From positions 4,208,001 to 4,272,000 of the forward strand of contig ATWD01000001.1 in NCBI GenBank assembly GCA_000421065.1: 64,000 bases of DNA. The letters are read 5' to 3'. Positions 26,003-34,768 of this stretch are shown piece after piece; position 1 is the stretch's first letter; every line of letters begins with the position of its first letter. This stretch comes from Acidobacteriaceae bacterium TAA 166. Lineage in GTDB: Bacteria > Acidobacteriota > Terriglobia > Terriglobales > Acidobacteriaceae. Under the pieces are notes generated by a model. The model saw nothing but the letters and a program-made list of their open reading frames with translations, was not told the DNA's origin and made no database searches. Made by a program: the position numbers and the translations under genes.

Positions 26003-26146
26003 AGCTGTTTAGTCCCGTCATTTGATGGATTGGGTTGAGAGTAAGTCTGTCCGCGTCCGTAGTTTGTAGAGCTATTCGTAGGGAGCGAGAGTCTTGAGTC
26101 TTCGGGCGAAGTTGTAGGCATTGAGGAAGTCGTTCAGGTGCGTTTG
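26003..26146 (-). mobile_element. C-terminal remnant of an IS481-type transposase
   Basis: On the minus strand the sequence reads THLNDFLNAYNFARRLKTL then APYE, a stop, and, after a shift, NPIHQMTGLNS. This matches the characteristic end of IS481-family transposases (LxxFLxAYNxxxRLKTLxGLTPYE ... NPxHQMxGLNT). About 45 residues remain, with at least one frameshift. No terminal inverted repeats were found. Confidence 0.7.
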
Positions 26147-26449
26147 AGTTGGTTATGAGTGTCGTAGAAGTATCGTTTGGCCGTCCCCTAGATTGGCTTT
26201 ATAACCACCTGAGTCTGGGGCCGGGGATGCTGGGTGTTGCCCTTCGGCTCCACTACTGTCGTAGTGATGAAAACCAGGCACGTGGGCGCATAGCCAAATA
26301 CCGATGTCTGCGGCTCGATCGAAATTCTCTGTCGAATCGGTGGGATGTTGAAAGATGGGCGCAGACCAGTAGATGGAAATCCCACTCAGAATAAGTCCCA
26401 GCAGCGGCCCAATGTGCCCAGCGCACAAGCAGATGGTGCTTGCGCTGAC
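26147..26449. other. About 300 bp without a supported gene
   Basis: Overlapping minus-strand frames (for example RQRISIEPQTSVFGYAP) have no recognisable family or ribosome site; probably decayed coding DNA. Confidence 0.4.
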
Positions 26450-27051
26450 CTAGCTGAAGCAGCTTCGTTGTAGGGCAATCAAGATGACAGGTGTGCCGGC
26501 AGGAACCTGAATCTGCTGGTTGCCGACAGTCAGTTCTGATCCGGAACCTGTGCCGGTGACAGCGCCATTCGTCATGAGGGAACTTGAGGCCCCGGCCATC
26601 ATCTTGGACGATCCGGCGACTGCGCCGTTCGTCATGCGGCTGTTAGATGCAACGCCCGGTTGTGCAGGCTGCATGTAGCTTCCTTCAGCAAGGCCGCGAA
26701 ACTCCTCAGGAAAAATTTTATTATAGTTTGCGTGTTCTTTGCCATCCGCACCCTTGACCGACCGACGTCGATGTAGCTGTTTGCCGAGATGTGGCTCATG
26801 TCGGAAGTTTTTTCCCTCGTATACGGTGGCCGGCTGCACGAGGTGGACCGTTACAGGTCCCTGCTGCGTCTGAAGGCTGATCGCGGTGGAGCTGCATTTA
26901 CGACTGCGCCCCCAACCGGCACGATTCCGGGAGGAAAGGACTGGCTAAACGCTGAAGAAGCAGGGATTGCGACTACGAGAAGGGCTACAGAACAGAAAGA
27001 AAAGCGTATATGACTCCTATGTTGCAGGTTGGGTATGGCGGCTGCGGGCAA
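26450..27051 (-). pseudogene. Frameshifted secreted protein
   Basis: A signal peptide (IRFSFCSVALLVVAIPASSA) in the frame at 26851-27051 is continued, after a shift near 26890-26910, by a second frame (26450-about 26900: TAISLQTQQGPVTVHLVQPA then NFRHEPHLGKQLHRR) ending in a Ser/Thr/Gly-rich tail with two copies of MTNGAV and an IQVPAGTPVIL strand. This looks like one exported protein of about 190 residues that has lost its frame. Family unknown. Confidence 0.55.
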
Positions 27052-27158
27052 GTCCAGTGGCTGAGGACAAACACCAAATACGACGATTGCCTGCTGACGA
27101 GTCGCCGGTCCCGATCATAGTGGAAGACGCTGACACGGTAGGTATTCATCTCTACCGT

Positions 27159-27896
27159 TCAGCCTTCTCTCGCATAATTGCTTGTCGGTGCTGTCGCGGT
27201 GGGCTGGTCCAAATCCAGACGAAGGAAGATGGTCTCTTCGACGGAGTGATCGTGTTTATATCGGTCTGTGGGCCTAAACCCCACAGACTTATAGAGTTTA
27301 ATGGCGGCTGGCATAACGGCATAAAGGCAGTCCAGGTAGATGGCGGTGTAACTAGCGGAACGCGCTCGTGAAATGGCCTCCATAATCAGGGCACGTCCAA
27401 TCGAGTTGCTACGAGCTTCGGGTGATACCCACATGCGGCGAAGCTCAGCGACGATCTCCCCTGAGGGGAGAGTGACCGGACCAAAGGCAACGCAGCCGAG
27501 AGACTTTCCGTTCGCGATAGCTAACAAGAGAGCACCACTGGGCGGCGTATTTGTTCCAGGTAGGTCTATGAGCTCTGCGAGTCTGCGACCTAGGTCAATC
27601 TTGCCAGGTGAGGTCGACGCCGCGAGGAAGGCAGTGTAAGCGCGCAACAGCGAACGAACATCATCGAGGTCCGTTCCCCCGATGACGTTACGAATCTCGA
27701 TCGGCGAGTGCTTATGGAGCATGTGTTCCGCCTCGTCGCAAGCAGCGGGACTCTTCAAGGTAGCCCCATTTGTCGTAACGTTGAGGAAGCCCTTCTGAGT
27801 TCCCATCCCCGACGCAAATTCGTCGCCGGACTTCAGGTTTGTGAGTCTCGCATTGAGTGGCGTGAGATCTTCATACTTCCGCTTATGATCTGGCAC
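27159..27896 (-). CDS. GNAT-family N-acetyltransferase
   Basis: 245 residues. A GNAT domain occupies about 75-235: the acetyl-CoA motif A is RRMWVSPEARSNSIGRALI, with upstream strand GCVAFGPV and downstream LYKSVGFRPTDRYKHD, the usual Tyr/Phe-rich end. The first ~70 residues are unrelated and Asn/Gly-rich. GTG 27896 follows GGAG 7 bases upstream. Substrate unknown; likely a small amine or protein N terminus. It sits among wrecked genes but appears intact. Confidence 0.75.
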   Translation of the reverse strand: MPDHKRKYEDLTPLNARLTNLKSGDEFASGMGTQKGFLNVTTNGATLKSPAACDEAEHMLHKHSPIEIRNVIGGTDLDDVRSLLRAYTAFLAASTSPGKIDLGRRLAELIDLPGTNTPPSGALLLAIANGKSLGCVAFGPVTLPSGEIVAELRRMWVSPEARSNSIGRALIMEAISRARSASYTAIYLDCLYAVMPAAIKLYKSVGFRPTDRYKHDHSVEETIFLRLDLDQPTATAPTSNYAREG

Positions 27897-27996
27897 TATT
27901 GTCTCCTCAGAGTTAGGCAGAAACGCCTGGAGTTTGCACTTTAGTAAAAGTCTCAGCATCGGAGAACGCAAAGGTTAGCGTGGCATCGTAATGCAC

Positions 27997-28425
27997 TTAG
28001 ATCGTGCCAAAAACAGGAACCGACACGTTGCTTGATTTAACAGCATTCCGATTTTCGTGCAACCAAAGATCAGACAATCGGCACCCCTGCTGGATTAAAC
28101 GGTTGGCTATGGAGATATAAGCTGTTTCGCTTTTTGGGGTCACGATGTTTAGGCAACTCGTCATATGATTCGGTGAATTTCGGCACGGTTGGCGCAGTCG
28201 GGAATGATTGGCGTGAGGCACGCTGAGCTTAGTCGGCCGGTATAGAACGATTGCTCCATCGTAAACGCTGTGGCCATGAGGCCGGGATTGCACAGATTCT
28301 TCGATTTGATTAGAGTGGCTGTCGCGTCGGCTATGTGTAGCAAAGGGATCGCAACATCATGCAACATCAATCCCACGCCGGCTTGCCTTGCCATGTTTTG
28401 TAGCGCGAACACGCATATGCAGTAC
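27997..28425 (-). pseudogene. Wrecked aspartate/glutamate racemase-family gene
   Basis: Two minus-strand frames together resemble an Asp/Glu racemase. One holds PLLHIADATATLIKS, then FTMEQSFYTGRL and IIPDCANRAEIHRII (usual family order: hI.DAT, FTMEq.FY..RL, vP....R..vh.iIYdEL). The other holds AYISIANRLIQQGC and VSVPVFGTI, the C-terminal portion. The conserved second Cys region (GCTE) is destroyed and the first third is missing. Confidence 0.65.
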
Positions 28426-28431
28426 CTCCCG

Positions 28432-29484
28432 CTAGTGGTAGAAGGGCACTGACATTCCCATTGTCCCAATCCCAAGGAGGACCGGCTTGTAGCTAGACCT
28501 ACGGTTGTTCGCAGCCGACTCAATCACTTCCGCTACCTGGACAGGTTTGGAGACCATTGGGACATGACCGGACGGAACCACCGTAGTTTTTGCGTGAAGA
28601 GTTTTCGCTCGATCGCGTTCGAGTTCTGGTGAGATGATTCTGTCGTTCGTCGCGACAATGAACCAACTCGGTTTCTGGCGCCACGCAGCCGAGCCCACCG
28701 GTGTCGCGAAGATCCCTCCAGGTACGGGACGTTGACTTGATGCTAAAACAACCTTGGCCGAGTCCGAAAGATCCTGAGCGAGATCTTCATCCACCCCTTT
28801 TTCCGAGAGAAGAAGCTGCCCATCATCACCGCGATGTAGCTGGTTTTCTCCCGGAGTAGAAGGAAATTTCTTCATCAACCCGTCAGCCGATTGACCATCG
28901 TCCGGAGCGTAAGCCGCGATGTAGACCAGTCGCGCCACTTTTGGATTTCTACCGGCCTCGGTAATAACCACGCCACCGTATCCGTGTCCAACCAGCACGA
29001 CCGGTGTTTCGAACGATGCGAGGGCATGTTCAACCGCGGCAACATCGTTCGCAAGTGAGGTGAGAGGAAGCTCTACAGCGGTGACTTTATATCCTTTCTT
29101 TTCCAGTAGAGGTGTCACCGTGTCCCAGACCTTGCTGGTGGTGAAGGAATCGTGTACGAGGACGATTTGGCGGATGGGAGCATGTTCTCCGTAAGCAGTT
29201 GAAGGGGAGAGGAGTGCAGCGAGCACCAGCGTCAGAGGAATTCCGGTGTGTGCGCTCGCGCCAGAGTTGAACTTACGTGTAAGAAGAAGAGCGGCAACAA
29301 GAATGTAGATGACGCCAAACGCGGCGTATCCCCCCAGTCCTTTCACGTGAAGCTGTCCATAAGGTTCTGCGAGGGCGGCTGTCACTCCAGCGGCGGTGAA
29401 GATGGTGACGAAGGCCCAGATTGGCTGCACAAGGGTTTTCGTTAGAGAGACACAAAGTAGTGAACGACGATGGTTCAAGGGCAT
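28432..29484 (-). CDS. Membrane-anchored alpha/beta hydrolase lacking the Ser nucleophile
   Basis: 350 residues. Two N-terminal hydrophobic stretches (AFVTIFTAAGVTAALAE and AAFGVIYILVAALLLTRK) precede a second, signal-like segment (LTLVLAALLSPSTAYG) and an alpha/beta-hydrolase domain (about 105-330) of the EstC/salicylate-esterase-like type (VLVHDSF, VYIAAYAPDDGQS). The nucleophile elbow reads GHGYGG instead of the usual GHSYGG, so catalytic Ser is Gly. The Asp (ATNDRIIS) and His (SGHVPM) remain. It may be inactive or non-hydrolytic. AAAGGA is 5 bases before ATG 29484. The extra N-terminal membrane unit could be a fusion. Confidence 0.75.
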   Translation of the reverse strand: MPLNHRRSLLCVSLTKTLVQPIWAFVTIFTAAGVTAALAEPYGQLHVKGLGGYAAFGVIYILVAALLLTRKFNSGASAHTGIPLTLVLAALLSPSTAYGEHAPIRQIVLVHDSFTTSKVWDTVTPLLEKKGYKVTAVELPLTSLANDVAAVEHALASFETPVVLVGHGYGGVVITEAGRNPKVARLVYIAAYAPDDGQSADGLMKKFPSTPGENQLHRGDDGQLLLSEKGVDEDLAQDLSDSAKVVLASSQRPVPGGIFATPVGSAAWRQKPSWFIVATNDRIISPELERDRAKTLHAKTTVVPSGHVPMVSKPVQVAEVIESAANNRRSSYKPVLLGIGTMGMSVPFYH

Positions 29485-29693
29485 GTCATCCTTTCGACTA
29501 GTAGGTAGTGCATTTGGCGAAGCTTCTTAGCGCTTCGAAAACGTGGAGTTCATTCAACGTAGGAGAGTTGATTTCCCGTAAGGCATCGCGAATACCGGAA
29601 ATACAGGATGCGAGCAGCGCTTATTGGACATCTGCCATAGACGCATCGGACTCAACATTAGAGCAATTATAGGAGCAGCCGTTTTCAGCATAG
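29485..29693. other. Intergenic DNA with no recognised feature
   Basis: AT-richer DNA upstream of the hydrolase gene. Nothing seen except probable promoter DNA for that gene. Confidence 0.4.
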
Positions 29694-29714
29694 TTCTGCC
29701 GTCTCCCCATACAT
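29694..29714 (-). pseudogene. First seven codons of a lost TetR regulator
   Basis: ATG 29714 encodes MYGETAE and then breaks down. The same start, with the same 12-base gap to an upstream operator-like sequence, occurs for the TetR wreck at 34769-34976 (MYGETAEKILRIAE). Confidence 0.5.
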
Positions 29715-29725
29715 ACTAACTTAGA

Positions 29726-29742
29726 CTACCTACTGATAGGTT
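29726..29742. promoter_or_regulatory. Operator-like sequence, copy 1
   Basis: CTACCTACTGATAGGTT, 14 of 17 identical to 34988-35004, each 12 bases upstream of a TetR start. CCTA/TAGG form its inverted repeat. Confidence 0.5.
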
Positions 29743-29784
29743 AGGATGCAAAAAAAAGAATATCCCAAAATACCTTTATGCAAG

Positions 29785-29797
29785 TGACCATTGGTCA
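29785..29797. promoter_or_regulatory. Perfect 13-bp palindrome
   Basis: TGACCA-T-TGGTCA. A dyad typical of repressor half-sites, in the AT-rich stretch between the lost TetR start and the M16 remnant. Its protein is unknown. Confidence 0.4.
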
Positions 29798-29873
29798 TAT
29801 ATGTAGTTCCCTTTAAAGGTGCCACGTCTGAGACGAAAATCACCTGGGTGCAGACCGTGGGGGCTGCACCCAG

Positions 29874-29984
29874 TATATTCGGCCGGACGATACCGTTATC
29901 ATCACGGTAGGGGACTAGGCAGCGGTCGAGCCAGGGTTGAAGGATCTGAAGCTGGCTTCGGTAGACGCCGAACCGAAGAAGTAA
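29874..29984 (+). pseudogene. C-terminal scrap, possibly M16 peptidase
   Basis: 37 codons in frame, YIRPDDTVIITVGD, an internal TAG, then AAVEPGLKDLKLASVD. The pattern PDDxVIVxVGDxxxVEPxLKxLxL is common near the end of M16 (pitrilysin-like) zinc peptidases. Only this tail remains. Confidence 0.45.
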
Positions 29985-30082
29985 GGCTATCGTCGCGTCG
30001 CAGCAAAAGAAGATTCTCCCTTTGACTCTGCGAAATTTGGCTTATGCACATTCTTTAGAGCGTTCTGTCTTTGAATAAATGA

Positions 30083-30625
30083 CTAGCTCGGAACCGCGAT
30101 GCTCATGCCACCATCCGCCATCACGACCGCCCCTACGATGAAGCTGGCTTTCTCCAACGCGGGGAATGCTACGACCTCCGAGATCTCTGCAGGCTGAGCA
30201 GCCCGCTTGATCGGTGTACTCTTCCCATGTTTCGCGAGGAACTCCCGGCCATCCGGATGGAACGAGTTGAGGAAATTGGTGACTACATCTCCTGAGCCAA
30301 CAGCATTGACACGCACCCCATGGTCGATGGCCTCCAGGGCAAGCGTTCGTGTCAGTTGCGCCAGGGCACCCTTTGCCGCGGCGTAGGTGCTTATGCCCGG
30401 GAAGGGTCTGGAAGCAGGCGTACGAGCCAATATTGACGATCACGCCACTCCTGTTTGCTTTCAAGGCCTCACGCGAATGGAGGAAAGTGCCCGTCGAGGT
30501 CACCTCCATAATGGAGTTCCAGTCATTCAGTGACATCTCCGTCACGGACTTATAGACGATGCGAGCGGCGTTGTTTACAAGGATATCGACAGCGCCAAAG
30601 CGGTTCGACCACGCCTGTAACGTCT
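30083..30625 (-). pseudogene. Short-chain dehydrogenase, 5'-truncated and frameshifted
   Basis: An SDR lacking its NAD-binding TGxxxGIG start. VDILVNNAARIVYKS (NNAG-type motif) and GVIVNIGSYACFQTLPG (catalytic Ser region) lie in one frame. After a shift near 30420 the sequence continues ISTYAAAKGALAQLTR with the YxxxK active site, then RVNAVGSGDVVTNF and the usual GGM end. Its 5' edge is joined directly to the epimerase wreck. Confidence 0.75.
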
Positions 30626-31194
30626 CGCTGATGGACGAGGCTGAAAGTCTTCGCGGGGTGCCACTTGAGCCTAGCGGCGATCGGTGGGACCGAGGCCAGG
30701 TGTCCGTCCCCGTCGCCGTAAACAAAGCCGAGACGGAGGATGCTCCAGTTGGGGCCGCTATTGCGTAGCTCGTTTTCCGCGGCGATCTTGCTTGCGGGAT
30801 AACGCGAGCTTAGGGTTAGTCGGGTCATCTTCGAGACCGGGACGGGATGCGTCCGCATCGTAGACCAGTCCGGTGCTTGCCATGATGAACCGGACTGGTG
30901 GGGCGTGCGCTTTCGCGGCGGCGATCAGGTTTTTCGTGCCATCGAGATTGGCACGTCAGATGTCATACTCATTTTGGGTGCGAAACACTGCGGCAAGATG
31001 AACTATCGCCGAAACGCCGTCTACAGCTTGCTCCAACGAAGCCTCATCTAGAAGGTCACCGTCCACACGTATCGCTCTGGCAGGAACCTCCTTACCGGGC
31101 CTTACGAGCGCACGGCAGTCTACCCAGCATCGACGAACCGTCGCAAGAGCCGTGAACCCACGAGTCCCGTTCCACCAGTAATTAGGATTGTCAC
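30626..31194 (-). pseudogene. NAD-dependent epimerase/dehydratase wreck
   Basis: Begins at GTG 31194 with VTILITGGTGLVGSRLLRR, an intact Rossmann GxxGxxG, overlapping the marR stop by 4 bases (GTGA). Later pieces in other frames include VDGVSAIVHLAAVFRTQN and YPASKIAAENELRNSG (YxxxK), then ILRLGFVYGDG and FSLVHQRDV. At least three frameshifts. The marR-epimerase pair was a regulated operon before it decayed. Confidence 0.75.
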
Positions 31195-31655
31195 GCTTGA
31201 TTTCCTCCCGAGATGTGTTCGTTGAGGCGTTGCGTTGCGGTTTGCAGCACACGACGTGTTATCGCTAACTCTATGGGGTCGGCGCCGTCGAATGCGATTG
31301 CCAGAATGAGTGCGGTCGGATCGGGCAGCTCTTTCCACAGCTTTCTACCCGAGCGGGTGATACGAAGCATGCGTTGACGCTGATCGACGGAGTCGAGCGT
31401 TTGATCGACGAGCCCCTTGCGCACCAGGGTCGACACGATCCCGCTCAGCGTGGCCCTCTCGATCCGGAGCATGCGCACAACATCGCGTTGCATCGTGGGT
31501 CCTTCGTTGGCCAGTTGATAGAGCACATACCACTGTGTGGAACCAAGGTCATAGGGACGCAAAACGGAGTCCATCATGGCGCGGGCTGCGAAGTAAAGCC
31601 GCTTCGCCCATGCGCCAACCGAATCATGCTTCATGATCTCTCGCTTATCTTCCAT
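31191..31655 (-). CDS. MarR-family transcriptional regulator
   Basis: 154 residues. A winged-helix domain: helix 1 region AKRLYFAARAMMDSVLRPYDL, recognition part MQRDVVRMLRIERATLSGIVSTLVRKGLV, then the wing VDQRQRMLRITRSGRKL, with the D-x-R of MarR proteins. ATG 31655 leaves the dyad at 31677-31703 free to act as promoter/operator; a TTG 11 codons earlier would lie inside it. It most likely represses itself and the overlapping epimerase gene, and the latter is now a wreck. Confidence 0.88.
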   Translation of the reverse strand: MEDKREIMKHDSVGAWAKRLYFAARAMMDSVLRPYDLGSTQWYVLYQLANEGPTMQRDVVRMLRIERATLSGIVSTLVRKGLVDQTLDSVDQRQRMLRITRSGRKLWKELPDPTALILAIAFDGADPIELAITRRVLQTATQRLNEHISGGNQA

Positions 31656-31676
31656 CCACGCTTCTTCGATTCGATA

Positions 31677-31703
31677 GCTACCTAACAAATATTGATAGGT
31701 AGC
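31677..31703. promoter_or_regulatory. MarR operator candidate
   Basis: GCTACCTA and TAGGTAGC, perfect 8-bp arms separated by 11 bases (AT-rich). It starts 22 bases upstream of the marR ATG. Confidence 0.65.
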
Positions 31704-31963
31704 GAACGAATTATCAACTCCAGCTCTGGATGCACGAATTGGCTACACTTTCTTCATGGACCACCAACAAAGTTAAACGGATGTTTCCTATGGCCAGTTT
31801 GTGCATCGATCCTTGTAGGGCATAAGGGCTAAAGGTGTTACGGGCTTACGCAATCTCCAGAAACGAGGATGGATCGGCCGAGAACATGGGAGTGGAAACG
31901 ATCTGGTACGATGGTGAGTTTACGGCTTCCGCGGATTAAACTTGGGTATCCGCGTTTGTCAAC
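31704..31963. other. Intergenic DNA without a recognised gene
   Basis: About 260 bases between marR and tetR; the small frames present have no ribosome site or family features. Confidence 0.4.
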
Positions 31964-32698
31964 TTATTTACAGTCATCCGCGAGCAGTATCCACATGGTG
32001 CTGGAAGCCAAGGCTGCATACTGTTCGATCGTGTTTGAGCTTACGGTCAAAAGGCCGTGCAAAGCCTCCTCGAAGATCTGGGCGCGGAGTAGTGCCTCAT
32101 ACGAAGCCGCATCCTGTGCCAGGTCTCGTCCTGTCCAGCCTTTCTTTCGGAAGACGCATCTCAGGTAGGCGATCAGAATACCTGTCCTGCCCCGTGCAAT
32201 AGTCTGTTGATACTGCTGCCCAAACTCTGGGAAGCGCTCGGCATCGCGTGTAACAGCGCGATAGAGCGCCAGTTGCTCCTCAGAAAGTAAGTGCCCGAGA
32301 TACTCCTTGCCCGCTTCAAACAGTCCTTGTCGCGTTGCCTTAGAGAACCATGGGAACCGTTGCTCAAGGGTCTCGTTTGAAGGAATGTCTGCAGCAAAGA
32401 GGTTGTCGGTGCAGGCACCTATCATGACATTGCTGAAAAGTTCATCCTTGTTTGAAAAATGGCTGTAGATCGTCTTGACGGAGACGCCGGCTGACTTCGC
32501 GATGGTATCCATCGACGCGCCGGCAAAGCCGTAGCGCAGAAAATGCTCCCGGGCGGCCAGCACGATTGCACGATCTTTTTCAGCGATCAGCTCTGCTTTG
32601 CTTGTGCGATGAGATGCGAGCTTTGTCGAGGTTTTCGCCACTTCTCCAGCATAGAGCCTTTTTTCTGAATCGACAACGATCGTTCCCTCATCTAGCAT
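31964..32698 (-). CDS. TetR-family transcriptional regulator
   Basis: 244 residues. The HTH domain (about 45-95) reads AAREHFLRYGFAGASMDTI then AKSAGVSVKTIYSHFSNKDE, a standard TetR signature. The ligand-binding half is helical with WFSKATRQGLFEAGKEYL and a TetR_C-type end. The ~40-residue N-terminal extension is basic. It is divergent from the reductase gene at 32773 and very likely controls it, since AACGATCGTT dyads lie between them and at its own 5' end. No Shine-Dalgarno is visible before ATG 32698. Confidence 0.88.
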   Translation of the reverse strand: MLDEGTIVVDSEKRLYAGEVAKTSTKLASHRTSKAELIAEKDRAIVLAAREHFLRYGFAGASMDTIAKSAGVSVKTIYSHFSNKDELFSNVMIGACTDNLFAADIPSNETLEQRFPWFSKATRQGLFEAGKEYLGHLLSEEQLALYRAVTRDAERFPEFGQQYQQTIARGRTGILIAYLRCVFRKKGWTGRDLAQDAASYEALLRAQIFEEALHGLLTVSSNTIEQYAALASSTMWILLADDCK

Positions 32699-32730
32699 TG
32701 TACGGAAAACGATCGTTATATATGAACGAT
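32675..32730. promoter_or_regulatory. TetR operator cluster
   Basis: Two perfect 10-bp palindromes AACGATCGTT at 32675-32684 and 32708-32717, plus a half-site AACGAT at 32725-32730 forming ATCGTT-N7-AACGAT with the second. They cover the tetR start and the divergent promoter. Confidence 0.65.
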
Positions 32731-32772
32731 ACCTCCGGCGCTCGGTGCCAGAGGAATGGAATAGGAGAAGAG

Positions 32773-33600
32773 ATGAAGATCGGAATTATCGGAGCAGGCA
32801 ATATAGGATCGATCCTGGCCCGGCACTTCCGGCAATTGCAGCACACGGTGCTGATCGCAAACTCACGTGGTCCTGAGACGCTCTCTCAAATCGCCCGCGA
32901 GACCGGCGCTATCCCAGTTCCTGTCTCGGAGGCAGCAAATGGTGTGGATCTGCTTGTGCTCACCATTCCTCTGAAGGGCGTGCCATCGTTGCCAAGGGAT
33001 TTGCTCGCCCGCCTGCCGGTAACAGCGCCGATCATTGACACGGGAAACTACTATCCGCCTCGAGATGGCCAGATCGCTGAGATCAATTCAGGGTTAGTGG
33101 AGTCCGAGTGGACGTCCCACATTCTAGGACACCCGGTGATCAAGACGTTCAATAGCATCGTCGCAGACAGCCTGATGAGGAAGGGGCTTCCCAAAGGCGC
33201 GAAGAACCGGATTGCCCTCCCGATAGCGGGAGATGATGCTCAGTCGAAGCTCCTGGTTATGGATCTTGTTGAGGCGATCGGCTTCGATGCGTTCGATGCG
33301 GGCCCCTTGTCCGAATCCTGGCGTTACCAACCGGGAACCCCGGCCTACTGCCCCGATCCGACCATCCAGGAGCTGCCCTCGCTTTTGCAACGCGCTGACC
33401 GGAAAAAAGCTCCCAAGAGTCGGGACAGTTCTTCAAAGTTGCTGGGCAACGTCATCCTTAAGTTTCCGCAACCCGAACTGGTCCGCGTTGTCCGGCTTTT
33501 CACAGGCCTGGACACTCTTAAACCGAGAAGCTGGATGGCCCTCGTCCACCTGCTTTTCTCAGTCGCCGGCTCTCGGTTTCGAAATTCCTCGGAGAGCTAA
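32773..33600 (+). CDS. NADPH-binding reductase (F420-reductase-like Rossmann protein)
   Basis: 275 residues. The N terminus is a Rossmann domain of the NADP-oxidoreductase/F420-reductase-like group (KIGIIGAGNIGSILARHF; SRGPETL supplies the NADPH 2'-phosphate-binding Arg). VIKTFNSIVA and the C-terminal helices are usual for the group, and about 60 further Lys/Arg-rich residues end the protein. AGGAGAAG precedes ATG 32773. F420 use is not implied. It is divergent from a TetR regulator with shared operators, which suggests substrate induction. The natural substrate is unknown. Confidence 0.83.
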   Translation: MKIGIIGAGNIGSILARHFRQLQHTVLIANSRGPETLSQIARETGAIPVPVSEAANGVDLLVLTIPLKGVPSLPRDLLARLPVTAPIIDTGNYYPPRDGQIAEINSGLVESEWTSHILGHPVIKTFNSIVADSLMRKGLPKGAKNRIALPIAGDDAQSKLLVMDLVEAIGFDAFDAGPLSESWRYQPGTPAYCPDPTIQELPSLLQRADRKKAPKSRDSSSKLLGNVILKFPQPELVRVVRLFTGLDTLKPRSWMALVHLLFSVAGSRFRNSSES

Positions 33601-34109
33601 GGCTGGCCTGGATAGAAACCCAAGTTCATCAGCCTCCCGAGTCGTCGTGAAATTGATAAATGATGACACGTTGTCTTCAGCATTCCTAATGATACTTGGT
33701 CCAATACCTCGATTGGCAACATCAAGTCCAATGCACTCGTTGAACCGAGAAATAGAAGCGAATTGCTTCCGCTAAGCGTGCTTATCGAGACCTTAAGGAC
33801 TATTGCAGGCTAGACGAAGCTCGGCTGTCATTCCATCTATCTGATATGTCCTTGTTGAATGAGTGCTGTGGTTTGCGGTGCCGGTATCAAAAACGATATT
33901 CCGAACGCGCGATCAGGCCGCAATGAGCTTTCTGGTGACTATTATTACGTACCGACATCTCGGGATTGCTAGTGGATAGAATCTGGCGCTTGGTGTGCGT
34001 GAAATGGAATGTCCAACGAGGGGCAGCCATTCGATCACCTGGGGATGCGATATCTTGATAGTCTGTCAGACCAGCGGATGGATTAAATCTTTGTAGTGAG
34101 ATCTTATGC
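33601..34109. other. About 500 bp with no recognised gene
   Basis: Mixed-composition DNA with short frames only. No signal peptide, tRNA, IS end or family motif was seen. Confidence 0.4.
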
Positions 34110-34480
34110 TGTGGGACACAGAGAGCTTTCGCCAGCGGAACCGCTGGTAGCGGTTCCAGTACATCATCAGGCCGATACCGTGAGAATGGCGAGTGAGACG
34201 CCAAGTACGCACCACAGCACACGCACCCACGGTCCCCACAGAGTTCCGAAGTGGAGCGAGTGCTCCGGTCTTTGCATCGAAGCGCACGATATCAGCGTGA
34301 CCGAAATCTTCCGGCGTACGCAGGTTCAGGTAGGCATTGACCTCTTCGTCCGGTGACAGACTGGGGTTGAAGAGATAGGTCAGCCTTCCTTGGGACGAGG
34401 CCTTCTGCGCTTCGTCGAGGATGGGCCTGCAGTGTCGGCGGCTTATTGGCATGCGGTGGGATCAGATTGCTGAGGAAGCT
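34110..34480 (-). pseudogene. PepSY transmembrane protein remnant
   Basis: Minus-strand pieces: AYLNLRTPEDFGHADIVRFDA is a PepSY-like periplasmic segment, then in another frame LWGPWVRVLWCVLGVSLAIL then TVS, and, shifted again, GLMMYWNRYQRFRWRKL. The order (periplasmic PepSY, then LWGPW-type membrane helix and Arg-rich loop) is that of PepSY-TM proteins encoded beside siderophore receptors. Confidence 0.6.
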
Positions 34481-34504
34481 CACGTACGTGCCTTGTCTCT
34501 GTGG

Positions 34505-34600
34505 TTAGAAACGAACGCCTGCGGAGGCGCGCACGGTGCGTGGTGCGGCATAACCGAGACGACGCGGACGCAGGACTGACCTGCCCAGGTGCTTCTGCGA
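34505..34600 (-). pseudogene. C-terminal end of a TonB-dependent receptor
   Basis: Minus-strand frame ending LGYAAPRTVRASAGVRF and TAA at 34505-34507. A last beta strand with a terminal Phe is the hallmark of outer-membrane barrels, and GxxxxPRTxxASxGVRF is the common ending in TonB receptors. The rest is deleted. It lies just upstream of the PepSY wreck in the same direction, the order of a ferric-siderophore uptake operon. Confidence 0.55.
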
Positions 34601-34768
34601 AAACTCCCTGAGGACGGTGGTACATCCGGAACTTGGTGCTCGCAGACCTCAACGAGACTTCCTCGTGGGAATGCTTCAAGAGCATCAATTTAAAAGACAC
34701 TATTTTACCGCGGATGCATTCCTCCCAATACTGGAAGTAGGCTTGAATGGGCGCAAAGGGGATTTTAA

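Noticed and set aside
31964..32698. Shorter TetR start at an internal GTG
   Set aside because: The GGAG before that GTG is only two bases away; the ATG at 32698 keeps the divergent layout.
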